In this document: piece after piece, positions 1-11,223 of the stretch
Layout: every line of letters starts with the position of its first letter
How positions within the stretch are numbered: the stretch's first letter is position 1
NCBI GenBank assembly: GCA_904066235.2
Contig: CAJFCV020000004.1
Location: forward strand, 7,378,001-7,442,000
Length of the DNA: 64,000 bases
Source of the DNA: Bursaphelenchus xylophilus
Taxonomy: Eukaryota; Nematoda; Chromadorea; Rhabditida; Aphelenchoididae
Direction of reading: 5' to 3'
Program-made: the position numbers and the translations under genes
The notes under the pieces: model-generated
Told to the model about the DNA's origin: nothing
Seen by the model: only the letters and a program-made list of their open reading frames with translations
Databases searched by the model: none

Positions 1-872
1 TTCGAGAAAATCTTAGAGACTGTAAGGCAAATTGAATCAGAAGTGGGATTTGTTGATGTATTAGTAAACAATGCCGGATTTGTAATTCAAGGGGAATTCG
101 GCAGTCTTCCAGCTGAAAGTGTATTGAAACAGATGGAGATCAATTATATTGGAGCTGTAAGTCACGAAAATCATTTATTAGATATTCTTTTCAGGCTCAT
201 TTAGCACGAGCTGTTCTTCCATCGATGAAGGAGAGGGGCCATGGCCATATCAATTTTGTATCATCCGCTGCAGGACAATGTGCAATTTGGGGTTATGGGG
301 CATATTCACCATCCAAGTTCGCAGTTAGAGCTCTTGCTGATGTCTTAGCAGCAGAATGCCGACCCTACAATGTGAGTTTGGTCTTTTAATTGGGCGATGT
401 CCTTTTTTTAATTAAAGATAGGTTATCCGTCTACCTAATTATTTATAATTTTTCAGATAGGAGTATCAGTGTTATATCCCCCAAACACTGAGACCGAAGG
501 ATTCCAAGTGGAGAAACGAGAGATGCCCGAGCAGATCAAGCAAATCTCAGGGTCCGCTGGTCTCTTTTCTTCACAAGAGGTAGCCAATAAATGTGTGACT
601 ACTATTAAAAATGGTGCTTTCAATGCTTCAGTTGGTAGGATTAATACAATTTATTTTCTCGGCCTTTTAATAACCTTACTTATTGCCCAAATTTAGGCTT
701 TGAAGGATGGTTATTATGCACTCTTGCCGCTGGGGCGTCCCCGGAATGTTCTCCTTTACAAGCAATTGCTCAGACTTTATTTGCGGGAATCTTCAGAGGA
801 ATCATGTTGATTTATCAGGGATCTTTCAATGATATCATACAGAAACTCCACAAGAAAACTAACAAGGATTAG
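1..872 (+). CDS. KDSR: 3-ketodihydrosphingosine reductase (3' part, cut by window edge)
   Basis: Short-chain dehydrogenase of the KDSR/TSC10 type, which reduces 3-ketodihydrosphingosine to dihydrosphingosine at the ER membrane in de novo sphingolipid synthesis. Exons 1-156, 195-371, 457-634 and 697-872 join in one frame (228 residues visible; the 5' part with the nucleotide-binding glycine motif lies left of the window). Seen: the NNAG motif, the conserved N-Y-I-G-A stretch, the S-S-A-A-G strand and the catalytic Y-S-P-S-K (YxxxK). The C-terminal part has the PPNTETEGF stretch typical of KDSR rather than of other SDRs, then a hydrophobic C-terminal segment expected of the ER-anchored enzyme. 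Stop TAG at 870-872; an AATAAA-like signal follows near 890. The next gene starts 197 bp downstream on the same strand, so an operon is possible but unproven. Confidence 0.88.
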
Positions 873-1068
873 AATATACCGAGATTACAATAAATTACGT
901 CATAACTTATATTTAGTCTCCAAATTTACTTTGAAATTATTTGTCGGAAAATTGGAAGTGATGGTGATTTTTTTAAAATTTTTAAAATGACGTCATCGAC
1001 ATTTTCTTATTGTTTCTTTTTTTCGCAGAGAGGCGTTTGGTGGATTTCCGGTAAACTGTAGGCAGAAG

Positions 1069-1978
1069 ATGGCTGAGAGTAATTATGGGACCCCTGGCGC
1101 TGATGCCGCCGTAAAAGCGGCGGAAGACGAAGCGAAAAGTCAGATCGCGAAGGACAAAAACAAAGGCAAAGATAAGGACAAGATAAAGGACGAAGAGAAG
1201 CTTTCCAAGCTCAATGAAACGATGAGAGACCCCAATCGTAACTGGAATTTCAAGTCTTTGTACGCATGAATCGTTTGATTTAGCTCCCAAACGCTCGATC
1301 GACGCCTCCACCTTTGACGAACCCACCAGGTTGATCCAATTCGATCCCGAGAAGAACCTGACCATGATCCCGGGCGAAACTCGAATCATATTCGGGACAA
1401 ATCTCAATGACTTTGACGTCATGGTCAAGGTATTCCAAAGTTTTAGTAGATCCAACATCATTTAGGTTGAAGCAACGGGCTGTAAAGCAACGGTCACTAG
1501 AAATTCAACCGTACCGCCACAAGATACCTGCAATATTGAGGTTTATTATGAAAAGAAAACGGATCCTCTAAGTACAGAAAAGGCCAGTGTCACCATCAGA
1601 ATGTGCAAGGCAAACGGGACAGACAAATGTGAGTGGTTTGTAAAGGCAGATGAGTATTATGAAATCATGCCCTTCCCTGTTTATGCATGACGTCATATTG
1701 TTTTGATTAAATGAGAAAAACAGGAATATATAATATTCTTGTTACGCCTTCTTTTTCTAGGTACCCAAGTCATTACAATCTTGGGGAAACACGGCTCGGG
1801 TCAACTCAGAAAGAAGCCCATGAAGACCACGATCGTTCGGAAGGCCAAACTCAAAAGCGATCTGAATGCCCGAGAGAAATCGGGAGTGTTTTTGATGGCG
1901 AAGAAGGGCGTGGATTACCTTGAATTCCGTGCTTTTGAGGTTTTCCATGAGGATGAGAAGCTGTATGACGATCTTTGA
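1069..1978 (+). CDS. MSP-fold-like small protein, lysine-rich N-terminus
   Basis: Predicted 231-residue protein from exons 1069-1237, 1284-1429, 1466-1628 and 1761-1978. Introns of 46, 36 and 132 nt keep the frame. The N-terminal about 55 residues are charged (repeated Lys/Asp, low complexity). The rest alternates short hydrophobic strands with polar turns and contains F-D-P-x-x-x-L-T-M-I-P-G-E-T, resembling the Ig-like major sperm protein (MSP) fold. That assignment is inference from pattern only; no diagnostic MSP motif is certain. A pyrimidine-rich acceptor ending at about 1029, 40 nt before the ATG, fits a spliced-leader site, and the short distance to KDSR fits an operonic downstream gene. 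Confidence 0.6.
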
Positions 1979-2725
1979 GCATTCCTTGCTGACGGGATAA
2001 AATTTTTGTCGGATTTTATGTTTGAATATTTCGAGAAGTGTGACTACAAAATGAGAGAGAGAGAGAGGGAAAGTTCGTTGAGGTTATTGGGCGGTACAAT
2101 ATAAGACTTGAATCTTGCTCTTTACCAACATCATTAGTATATTGCCAACGGAAAGGAATAAGCTGGATGGTATAGTTTTCTTTCTAACGCTTGCAATATG
2201 GTTGCAACTTTGTGTGTGATGTGGATTTCAATTATCAATTCCACAAAAAACTTCATTATTGCCCTCCAAGCAACTATAGTATTTGTATTGTATGTGAACG
2301 GAATTACTTTGTATTTATGAAAGTTTATATCGGGGGAAGATAGTAAAATTTGCAGTTAACAACGAACAAACTACATTTCGAGGGGCGGAGTGCGGTATTC
2401 AGAAGGTTTAGGGAAGGTTTAATGCAATAACTTGTTTCTGTGGACTCGTTCTACGCTTGTAAATGTCCGATTTTTACCGTATTTCCACGCTTCAAAATTG
2501 TTTTGTTTATTTGTTTATTTTTTTCCATCTTCAACTGACTCTCAGTAAATAATAATAATGTCTTATATTATTTTGATGATCGTAACTATTATTTTGTAAC
2601 TTACGTAATCAGTAGAGAGTAGTTCATGGCACAATTTATAAGCAATATTTGAAGGACTTCAATTAAAGGACAATTGGGTTTGGTTGTGACAGGAAAGGAA
2701 AGAGAAGCTTCTAACACTTCGTAAG
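1979..2725. other. intergenic
   Basis: AT-rich spacer without a supportable gene. Contains a short GA repeat near 2052-2069. Confidence 0.6.
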
Positions 2726-4933
2726 ATGGAGTCGTTCAAGCTTGCGGCAAGTTGTGCCCTGGGTATTTGTGGAGTTGTCTCTTCAACGCTGTTGATTAGG
2801 GTGAGTTGAAAATAACTATTATGCCACCGCAATTTATGAGGTTGGATTTTTACGTTTATTTTAAGCCGAAATGAATGATTTCTTGATTAAAATGACCCAT
2901 CAAATCAACTTTCTTATCGAGCGCCTTTCTGATGCTCTAAGTACATATATTTATTTACCGCCCCAATTTTTGTAGGCAAATTTGGGAAACCGATCCCCAT
3001 TTTTTGGTCCTTACTTATGCGTAGCATCATTTACTTGTCCCAAAACCAGACAGAAAGCCAAAACGAGGTGTTTGTATGTACAGAACTGTAGGGTACAATA
3101 CATGCACTACAGTTTTTACTAACCCTAGACTTATGATTTGTATTTTAACTCTTATCCTTTTAAGTTTTGAAAGTTTACATTTTTTTGACATAAGAATAGA
3201 GTGCAATTCTGTTTTTAAAAAACCAGTTCAATTTATTCCAATACATTTGCAGACTCTCCTCGGCTCCAAAAGTCTTCGGAAGCGCGATATTTTGCGGACG
3301 ATAGCTTTGACAAATATCGCAGAGAACATCTATTGTATATCGTATTGTATCCCCATCTGGGCCTGGTTATTTTGCGGCCATGTGTTTGCCGAAGAGACTA
3401 CTCAAGTAAGTGATGTCTATAGTTTGTAAGTAGTGAATTATAGTAGACTTTCAAGTAGCCCGGGGCTTGTTATTTGACACTTACGGACATAAAATCTTTT
3501 TTATTGGCAAAGAGATTGCATATATTTAAAGGGAAAGTACCGGTCAAAGATTGTAGTTAATTTATAAGGAAAGCGTCTATTTTGGAAGCTCTTAGGTTAC
3601 GGTTGTCGTGGACCAGCGAATTGAGAGTTAAATTTGGTCGATACATAACATGTAAGATAAAAAAGAGAACTTTAAGATCATCGCGTTCATTAACGAGGTC
3701 ACTTACAAAGCCCAGATCTACCAACATACCTTGTTGGAAGTTACGCGATTATATTACACATTCAGAACGCGAAAGAAGACACCTTTGGCCTCAACGATTA
3801 CCAATGATGTGAGTTACCCGCAAGACACATTTTTGTAACTGAAAAGTCTCCTTGAAACGATTGATAATTTACAGATATTTCTCTTCCTTTGCTGGGTGAT
3901 TTCAGTGGCGACAATAGCCGTTTACTTTTCCTACGGACGTACTGTCTATTACGACTATGTGTATTTAGAATGGCTGGGCGAAAATAAATGGAATACTCCC
4001 ATAAGGATCTTCTATGTATGTCAATGGGTTGCCTTATATGCTGGGCTGGGATCCGCAATCGCTGTACTGATTGCATTTTGGAAAAAGGCAGGTGGCTTGT
4101 AAGGTCCTTAAAGATATTGTAATGGACGACCAATCCATTTTTGGCCTTTTTATTTTGAGCAGATCAAGTTTTTCTATTGTCATCCAAATGTCTAATCTGA
4201 GTCAAGACTCAGACTAGACATTTGGTCAACTGAGGCTTGTGCTATCCCCTACATCTCGTGAACGGTTGCCAGTGGGAGAGTCGGGCTAATTGTTTAAACA
4301 GCTAACCGACATCATATACCAATCCAATTATTCGATTGTTTATTTATTTGTGAAATATCTAGGCTAGTACAACTCTTTGGATTGCCCTTGGACGTTTGGA
4401 TAAGGCAAAACTCTGATCTGCCCAAAATCAAATGCCATTATTTATACATATTTTCCTCAGTTTTCGTATGTTAAAGATCGTAAAAAAACAAAGCTGGACT
4501 CACTCTGAACGAAATCTTCACTTCCATAGCCATCATGCGGGTGGTAATCTAATCTCACAATCTTTAGATGCCGAACACAAAGAACATGAAGAAGACGATC
4601 GAGGGGAAGATCTTCCTCCAGACCATATTCCTCAGTCTTCTCGACGGTCTGCAGATTATGATTTCGGTTATATCTGCAAACGGACTCAAATCCGGGATTG
4701 CGAACATCCTGGCGTTAACCAGATGCTCGATGAGTGCCCCGTTTTATATTTTCTTAAACAGGCAAGGGAATTTCCGATACGAGATCGTTATCTGAACCCA
4801 AAACGCACTTTCAAAATTTATGACAAACAAGTTTTTTAGGGAGATTCGTACAATGATTTGCTCTTCAACGTCCACGGTGAATACATCTCAGGGGAGACAG
4901 AGTACTGCCGTCTTTTTTTTACAGACGAATTAG
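2726..4933 (+). CDS. serpentine receptor-like gene (short, possibly degenerate)
   Basis: Exons 2726-2800, 3253-3405, 3875-4087, 4568-4761 and 4840-4933 join in frame to 242 residues. Seen: TM1, an L-R-K-R loop and TM2 as in nematode chemoreceptors, two further TM segments, then F-L-Q-T-I-F-L-S-L-L-D and a last TM ending P-F-Y-I-F-L-N-R-E-I-R, the usual TM7/C-tail style of serpentine receptors. Two introns need GC donors: AAG|GCAGGT at 4088 and CAG|GCAAGG at 4762. If the first is not used, the 5' part is a separate 151-residue four-TM protein with stop TAA at 4100-4102, and 4568-4933 is a receptor fragment. Only about six TM segments are found and the length is below the usual 300 or more, so a missing exon or a decaying gene is possible. 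Confidence 0.5.
4184..4225. repeat. 42-nt near-perfect hairpin
   Basis: Two 20-nt arms (4184-4203 and 4206-4225) are reverse complements with one mismatch, separated by 2 nt. It lies in the putative intron between receptor exons, or just 3' of the short four-TM ORF. Function unknown. Confidence 0.8.
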
Positions 4934-5211
4934 GGATATGTGTACAACAAATGAAGTTTATAAATCTCAAAGATCATGTGACGCATTTTATGCTATCGCC
5001 GGACCTTGAATTCAAAATATATCCCACACATCTTGTTTACCGAGTGAGTTGGATGCCTGAAATCCTGGCTTCCCTCCGTTAAATTACTTTATCTCTTGCT
5101 TTTTAACTTTGTTTACCAGAAAGTAGACAAATTATGCGCAACAAACTGGTAAATTGGGAGTGAATTAGCAAGACATCCTCAAAAACAATACAAGGATCAA
5201 GTCCAGGACAG

Positions 5212-5219
5212 TATAAATA
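5212..5219 (+). promoter_or_regulatory. TATA box of first ground-like gene
   Basis: TATAAATA lies 70 nt upstream of the ATG at 5282. The tandem paralogue has a TATA element at a similar distance, which supports a core promoter. Confidence 0.55.
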
Positions 5220-5281
5220 AAAAATCTTCGCATTCGAAGGATGAAGAATACATCTGGAGATCGGGCATACGGTATTCAGCT

Positions 5282-6422
5282 ATGATTGCGGGAAGGATAA
5301 CAGTTTTCTGCTTTATTTCTTTGGCTCTTCCAACCGCCGCATTTCTTTTCCCACCAGCTCCGGCACCATCCTGTTGTGCTCCACCACCGACTTGTTGTGC
5401 ACCACCTCCACCTCCGTGCCCGCCACCACCTCCACCATGTCCACCACCGCCCCCATGTGGATGTGGCAGGAAAAAGAGAGAGGTAATGACAATGCAATTG
5501 TGAGGCAGATTTTATTCTGGGGTGATTGGTAAAATTTTTAGCTAAGGAAGGGGTCGGCATAAGACGGGATAAAGATTGGGTTGACACTGTTGAAACATTT
5601 TAGTTTCAGGCCAGTGTTGAACTATGGGGTAATAACAGCAAGACAACCGAGGGCTGTAAGTCCAGCTTTTTGACTGCCGACGCAAGCTATTTTAGATTTT
5701 TAAACTTTGTTAGCAAGTTTTTATCTATGGTTTTTTCCAAGTAGGCCCTAAAGCATCATGAAATAAAAGGCTTCGCTGGCACAGATTTTTATGAGATTTC
5801 TTTCCTTCAATAATGGGCAATACCTAGGTTAATCCCGCGTACCGAAATATAAAACTACTTAAACGGTAAATGGGCTAGTCAGAACCCATCAAAAAAACTT
5901 GAAACAAATTCAAATTTTGCAGTTTAAGCACCCACTCGTTGAACCATCAAACCCTAACAAAAATATGGAGATTTCTGGGAAACGGCTACGGTAGCAATAA
6001 AAATTTCAGCATTTCACTCGTCAGAGTCGGAACGGTGTCTCAAATGTTCTTTTCACTCAAAGATGACCTTAAAACGAACCTTAGAATGTCCTTGGTCTCT
6101 GAATAACCTCAAATTTCAGGCGGTAATTCCCTACTCAAAGAACGAGCAGATCCCTTGCCCGCAGCATCTTTGGAAGGAAATCATCGACAAGGTAAGTGGA
6201 GGAAACGAATGTTTATTCTATACGACCCTTCAGAAGATCTCTTCGGACATCAAGAGATCAGCCAAGGAGATTCAGAGCCAATTATACGAGACATACGGTA
6301 ACAAATTCTATGTGAGTTGCGGTAAGAACGAGAAGAAGACCCCGTTTCTGGCCAATGGCGACGGCTACTGTGTCAGCGAGAGGAAGGGCGTCAGATGCAT
6401 GGTTATCTCGTTGAGCACATGA
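5282..6422 (+). CDS. ground-like domain secreted protein (hedgehog-related), copy 1
   Basis: Exons 5282-5482, 6120-6191 and 6234-6422 (introns 637 and 42 nt) give 153 residues. Order: signal peptide (about 1-20), a Pro/Cys-rich tract (about 21-62) of proline runs broken by Cys or Cys-Cys, then R-K-K-R (a furin-type site) at the end of exon 1, then a C-terminal ground-like domain with C-P-Q-H, V-S-C-G-K, D-G-Y-C and R-C-M-V. This is the Cys arrangement of the nematode GRL/ground-like family: secreted, cuticle- or extracellular-matrix-associated hedgehog-related proteins lacking the Hint domain. Exon layout and phases match the copy at 7102-7696, so the two arose by tandem duplication. Which grl member is not decidable here. 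Confidence 0.87.
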
Positions 6423-7023
6423 TCAAGATTACTCTATATATTCGACGATATCAAATGCAATTCTTGTGATCTTGTACTATGTTTAGCCGATTAGTTCCAT
6501 TAAATATCCTGTGATTAAAGCTTTTTAAGTCAACCGTAATCTGAAACCCCTTGAATCCCTTTCGGCAACCAATCAAATTACACAATGGGATTTGTCTTTT
6601 CGTAATGAAAATAGAGGTTGCAAAAGGTCCCTCTTCCTCGTTTACAGCACAAAATTAAGTGGACTCTAATTGACTTGGAAGAAAGCGCCTTCAGAATCTC
6701 TCGGAGTGACCGTTCCGTTGACAGCAAAAAAATTTGAGGGAATTGCTACGAAAATGACGACTCGTCCCCTCAACAGCTAATCTGATTTGCAGCCCCTTTG
6801 CATACGTGAGGAGCTCGGGATGAGGAAGGAAGGGGAATTTGTTGCAGAAATCCGCGACATAACTGGATTTATTGTGCGGGCGGTAGCAAAGTTTTGAGAC
6901 AGGCCCTCAGAAAAAGTTGCAGCAAGTATTCTCCGCCCAACGGGGCTCAGCAATTAAACGAAAGAACTTGGAAAAAACTTTAGCCTCCACGCAACACCAA
7001 TTTTCAACATGCTTTGAAGCGAC

Positions 7024-7031
7024 TATATAAG
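7024..7031 (+). promoter_or_regulatory. TATA box of second ground-like gene
   Basis: TATATAAG lies 78 nt upstream of the ATG at 7102. It is at the same relative place as the element before the first copy. The rest of 6423-7101 shows no gene and probably holds the promoter. Confidence 0.55.
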
Positions 7032-7101
7032 CCTGAAGCTATAATGGAGAAGCCAACACACTCAGAGTTGAGTCATCTCATCTACTTGTTACTCAGCCAT
7101 C

Positions 7102-7696
7102 ATGAACACTAAATTCCTTGGGTTTGTTGTTGTTGCCAGCATTGCTATAGGGATCGAAGCGTGCCCCGGACTGTTCGGAGCCCCTCCACCAGCTCCATGC
7201 TGTTGTTCTCCACCTCCCCCACCTCCTCCTCCTCCACCATGTCCACCTCCACCTCCATGTGGATGCGGAGGACGTAAGAAAAGAGAGGTAAGTGTTTAAA
7301 TTATGACACAGTATCATAGCTTACTGTACCTCATTCTGCTTTATCATTCTAAGGACTTGATCTTTCAGGCCGTTATTCCCCATCTCAAAAACGAAGAGAC
7401 TCTCTGTCCACAACACCCATGGCTCGACTCCATCAAAGTCGTAAGTTTTACTCATTGTTTTGACATTACTTTTCTTTTTTCACTTTTAATGTTTTCTACA
7501 GAATATGGGTGATGACGCTGTCAGCTCCGCTTACGCCATACAATCCAGTATGTTCAAGAAGTATGAGACCAATTTCTTCGTGTCCTGCGCCCCCAAGACC
7601 GAAGAAAAGACCTCTCGTTTGGCCGTTCACGGTGATGGCTACTGTATTCACAGCAATGAGAAGTTGACTTGCCAAGTTGTTTCTCTCAGCTCTTAG
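7102..7696 (+). CDS. ground-like domain secreted protein (hedgehog-related), copy 2
   Basis: Exons 7102-7287, 7369-7440 and 7502-7696 give 150 residues. Signal peptide about 1-20, then a Pro-rich tract with Cys clusters, then the basic site R-K-K-R at the end of exon 1, then a ground-like domain (C-P-Q-H-P-W, V-S-C-A-P, D-G-Y-C, T-C-Q-V). The middle exon is exactly 72 nt in both copies and the intron phases are identical. Proteolytic separation of the Pro/Cys-rich arm from the ground-like domain at the dibasic site is inferred. An AATAAA polyadenylation signal is at 7741-7746. Confidence 0.9.
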
Positions 7697-7746
7697 ATCG
7701 CAATATAGGCGGGCTAAATGCAATACTCATTTGAAAATGCAATAAA

Positions 7747-10700
7747 CATACATAGGTACTTATGGGCACTTTGGTGAAGGAGAATAATGCTGTTTGTTTT
7801 TCAAAATATATATGTACGGAAGAAATAAAATTCTTGGAACATTCGAAACCTCGCGAGTAAACCTAGTTTTCTAAAATGCTTTTATGACTAAAATTAGAAG
7901 TGTGATGACTTATTTCAGTTACTCTGAGCTTCAAGAAGACGACGACTATAAAACTTCAACAAGTGCTTCTTGAAGTGTTTTGATTGAAAGTACAGTGTAT
8001 TCCAACAACATTTGGCATTGTAATAGGGTTGTTTTTGTAAAAAAGTTAATAAAAAAGCTTCCTTTGTTTCTGGCCTCAGCTCTACATTATAGTTGATCCT
8101 CTGATTGTTCAAATTTCCATTTGACAAAGCCATCTCTCCATTTCAAGTGATAGTTTTCTCCAACTTTTAGCCAACTGTGAAAACACACAGGTTTTACAGA
8201 CCTTTCAAAACCTTAGAACCATTTGATGTGTTGTTTACAGTACTTAATATTCGAGGAACTTGTGAGGTCGCTGTTGGATAGTCTTGGACTTTCCAGACAT
8301 ATTTCAAATGCTTGCGTTATTCTAATAATTATACACGTTAATTTTATTTCGTGGACTTTGCATTGTGTATTTTAAGGGGTATAATGGACCAATAGGCTCC
8401 ATTATTTTCTACATTAAAATAAAAGTCCTCTCTATGTCATTGTGGACTTTGCTGCTCACTTTATTGCTTTGTTGATTGCATTACTAGACTCTTTATGTAA
8501 AACGTGTGGAAGGTTTGTACACTTTCTTCCTTGGGCATATGAATTTATTTAGATTTTAGTTAAGGCGTTGCAGGTTTTCTGGCATATTCGTAATGCTCAG
8601 CCGAAGATCAGACGACCTTGCGCCGAAAAAAGTTTTTTTGTGGTTACGTTGCCAAAGTATGGCCGGAATTTGGCCCAACTTCAACAAATCTTTGAATTTA
8701 CAAGGATTCAGTAAACACTGTACTGATCCTATAAACTTATAAATTGAGCGCAAAGATAGTTAAAACGGTCTTCGAAGCTAACGTCATCGTTAAGTGAAGA
8801 CAACAAAATTATAGAGTTGTGAATATACGGTACTTCAAAGCTACTAATTACAACTCACTTGGACGTCTTTGCAATTGAATTTCCTGCAGTTAGTCGGGAT
8901 GTTCTTGGGACAAAAATCGGGGAGATAATTTAGCATTTGACGTCATTACTTACGTTAATAAAGTTATCGCTAAATTTAGAAGCGGCTTGTGAGTAATTAA
9001 CCCTGTTAAACTGGGAATGCTGTAAGTGAGTAGTTCGAGATCTGCACTTTCTACAACTTATGCGGTTATAAATTAAATCAGCAGCTGCATAAGGTGCGAG
9101 CCAGCAAAACAATGCTCTCATGCGTATTAGGAAGTAGTGTTAAAAACAAGGTAACTTAAAAAGTTAGTCGCGGTGTGCTTTCAAAAGGACATATTCAACG
9201 TGCATTTACAAAAGCTGGCAAAAAAAATTTTTATAAATTAGTCATGCTAAAATTGGAGGTGTCCCAAGGGCGGGGTTTTATGTATTTTCTTTTAATTTTG
9301 CACACGCGCAATGCATGGCTACATTAAAATTCTTGAAAATTTTAGCTCGGGGCAGATCATAGTTAGCAAAAGAGTACGCAAAAAAGAGGACAAGCAGAGA
9401 AGTAAGAAATATTTTTGGTGTCATCTTTGCTAACTTCACGAGGAAGTAATTAGATTTTTTGTGCAAATGTCGCCTTCCATTACAAATGGCGGGCACTGTG
9501 AGAAAACAAAAGTTTTCTTTGCACTGTGCAATTTCTTGCTTTTTGCACGGTACAGTAGGTTTTTTTGGGCTGTCGCTCGCACCCTGACTTTTTTCGCACG
9601 GTGTAAGCGCCAAAAATCAGTCAGGCGACTTTCCGGAAGGCATAGTACTTCTATTTTGATTTTGGTGTGACGCAACGAGTACATCTTCTGTATGCTCTAA
9701 GTTTCCACTTTCTATTGGCCTCAAAACGAAGTCAAGATTAATTTTGTTATCCCTGCAGTGATTTGCAGCTATTCCCAGCAAAATCTTATTACAAGGTTTT
9801 TGCGAAAACTTGTATGTAATGTTTTAGTTCAAATTGATGTCTACCCTTGCATTTAATTCTATTACGCAACCGCCGTGGTTACCGTAACCAAATTTTCCTC
9901 TGCTTTCTTGGCGTTATCCTTTTGCTGTCAATAACTTATTCATCCTTAATAACGAGAATTGAATTGCGTTTTATGGCCCTTTAGCTGAATCCGAACGTTA
10001 GACTGAAAATATTTTGGCTCTCCAATCGTGACGATTCAACGAGAATACACTAACTAAGTTTGCATAGTACATATATTTTCATTGTTTACAACTTCTTATG
10101 TATTGGCCATGTCAGCAGTGCGATAATAAAACATCTTGTCTTCTACTGTTGAACTACAACTGAAGGGATTGTTATTAGATAAATGACGGTATTGTAGTTG
10201 GATTCGAGAAAATTTCTACTTTATAACAGACGACTCTATTAATAATTCATTTTACAGGTTTCGTAACGAACCAGTAATTAATTGAGATAGTAAATTAATT
10301 TCCGGTTATGCACGAAATTTGAATAGATTCACGGGTTTATGCTGTTTAACTATTCTCTAAATCGTGATAGGGACATGGGAAAACACACAGTAGGTCGTCA
10401 GTCTACTATTGGGAACGCTAGAATGACACAAAAGATGTCTTGTTTGTCTATATAAGAGAGGAAGGATGGTTTACGTACAAGGAAAGATGTCTCTATTTTT
10501 TGCCTTGGTTAATTAAAAAGACTTGTTTTCCTTTGTCTGGAAGTGTAGGTGTATAACCAGACCATTCTCTTGTATAGATACATATAAAGGTGGTCACTGA
10601 AGATCTCGACTCTTATTTTTTCTGTTTCAGTTCCAAAATGGGTTGACATTGATTTTGGAAAATCAGTTCCAAAAAAGCTCGGAAGTTTGGAAATAACCAG

Positions 10701-11195
10701 TGCAGATTTTGGGAAATCGCTGCAGGACGAAAAGTAAAGTGTGCACTGATTTTTCAAAATCAATGTCAACCCATTTTTGCATCGAAATTCGACTCAACAG
10801 CAAAAATAAAAGTCGAGAACTTCTGTGACCACCTTCATATGTCATAGTGGTCTTGGTACTGAATCCTTATGGCCCGTCCGTCAAGTATCTGTATCCAGTC
10901 CGAATACTTTGCGGACACTTGTCTCAACGACGTACTTTTTATAAACGCCTGGAACGGGTATATGAGCACCGTAGCTTGAGTTGCGTTTTATCATTACAGT
11001 TTGGTCAAACTCACTTTGCCTCTTCTCATCTCTATATTTGGAATTTCACGAAATTTCCGTTATATTATATATTTAAATAATTTAGACAACACCTATACAT
11101 TTCTGTTGTAATTTTAGCTACAATTTGAAACACTTGTGATCTTTTGGTACCGTATTTTGTTCTCCCGTTTCCTCCCCCCACGTACTCGTTACATT
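7747..11195. other. long AT-rich intergenic region
   Basis: About 3.4 kb without a supportable gene; ORFs here are short, lack splice partners and resemble nothing known. It contains one foldback repeat (10581-10841, listed separately). Confidence 0.55.
10581..10841. repeat. foldback (MITE-like) repeat, about 260 bp
   Basis: The left arm from CATATAAAGGTGGTCAC pairs with the right arm ending GTGACCACCTTCATATG. A second, more internal pairing joins about 10633-10669 with 10745-10780. Arms are about 90 nt with a centre of about 75 nt. No coding capacity. Typical of a non-autonomous inverted-repeat element. Confidence 0.75.
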
Positions 11196-11223
11196 TATGT
11201 ATGTAAACCAAACCTATTTTCAG

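Noticed and set aside
4858..5082. 75-codon plus-strand ORF overlapping the last receptor exon
   Set aside because: It is in another frame than the receptor exon that gives a sensible TM7 tail, has no ATG start of its own and no recognisable content.
9461..9670. Overlapping ORFs in the 7.7-11.2 kb desert
   Set aside because: Both strands open by chance; no homology, start context or splice signals.
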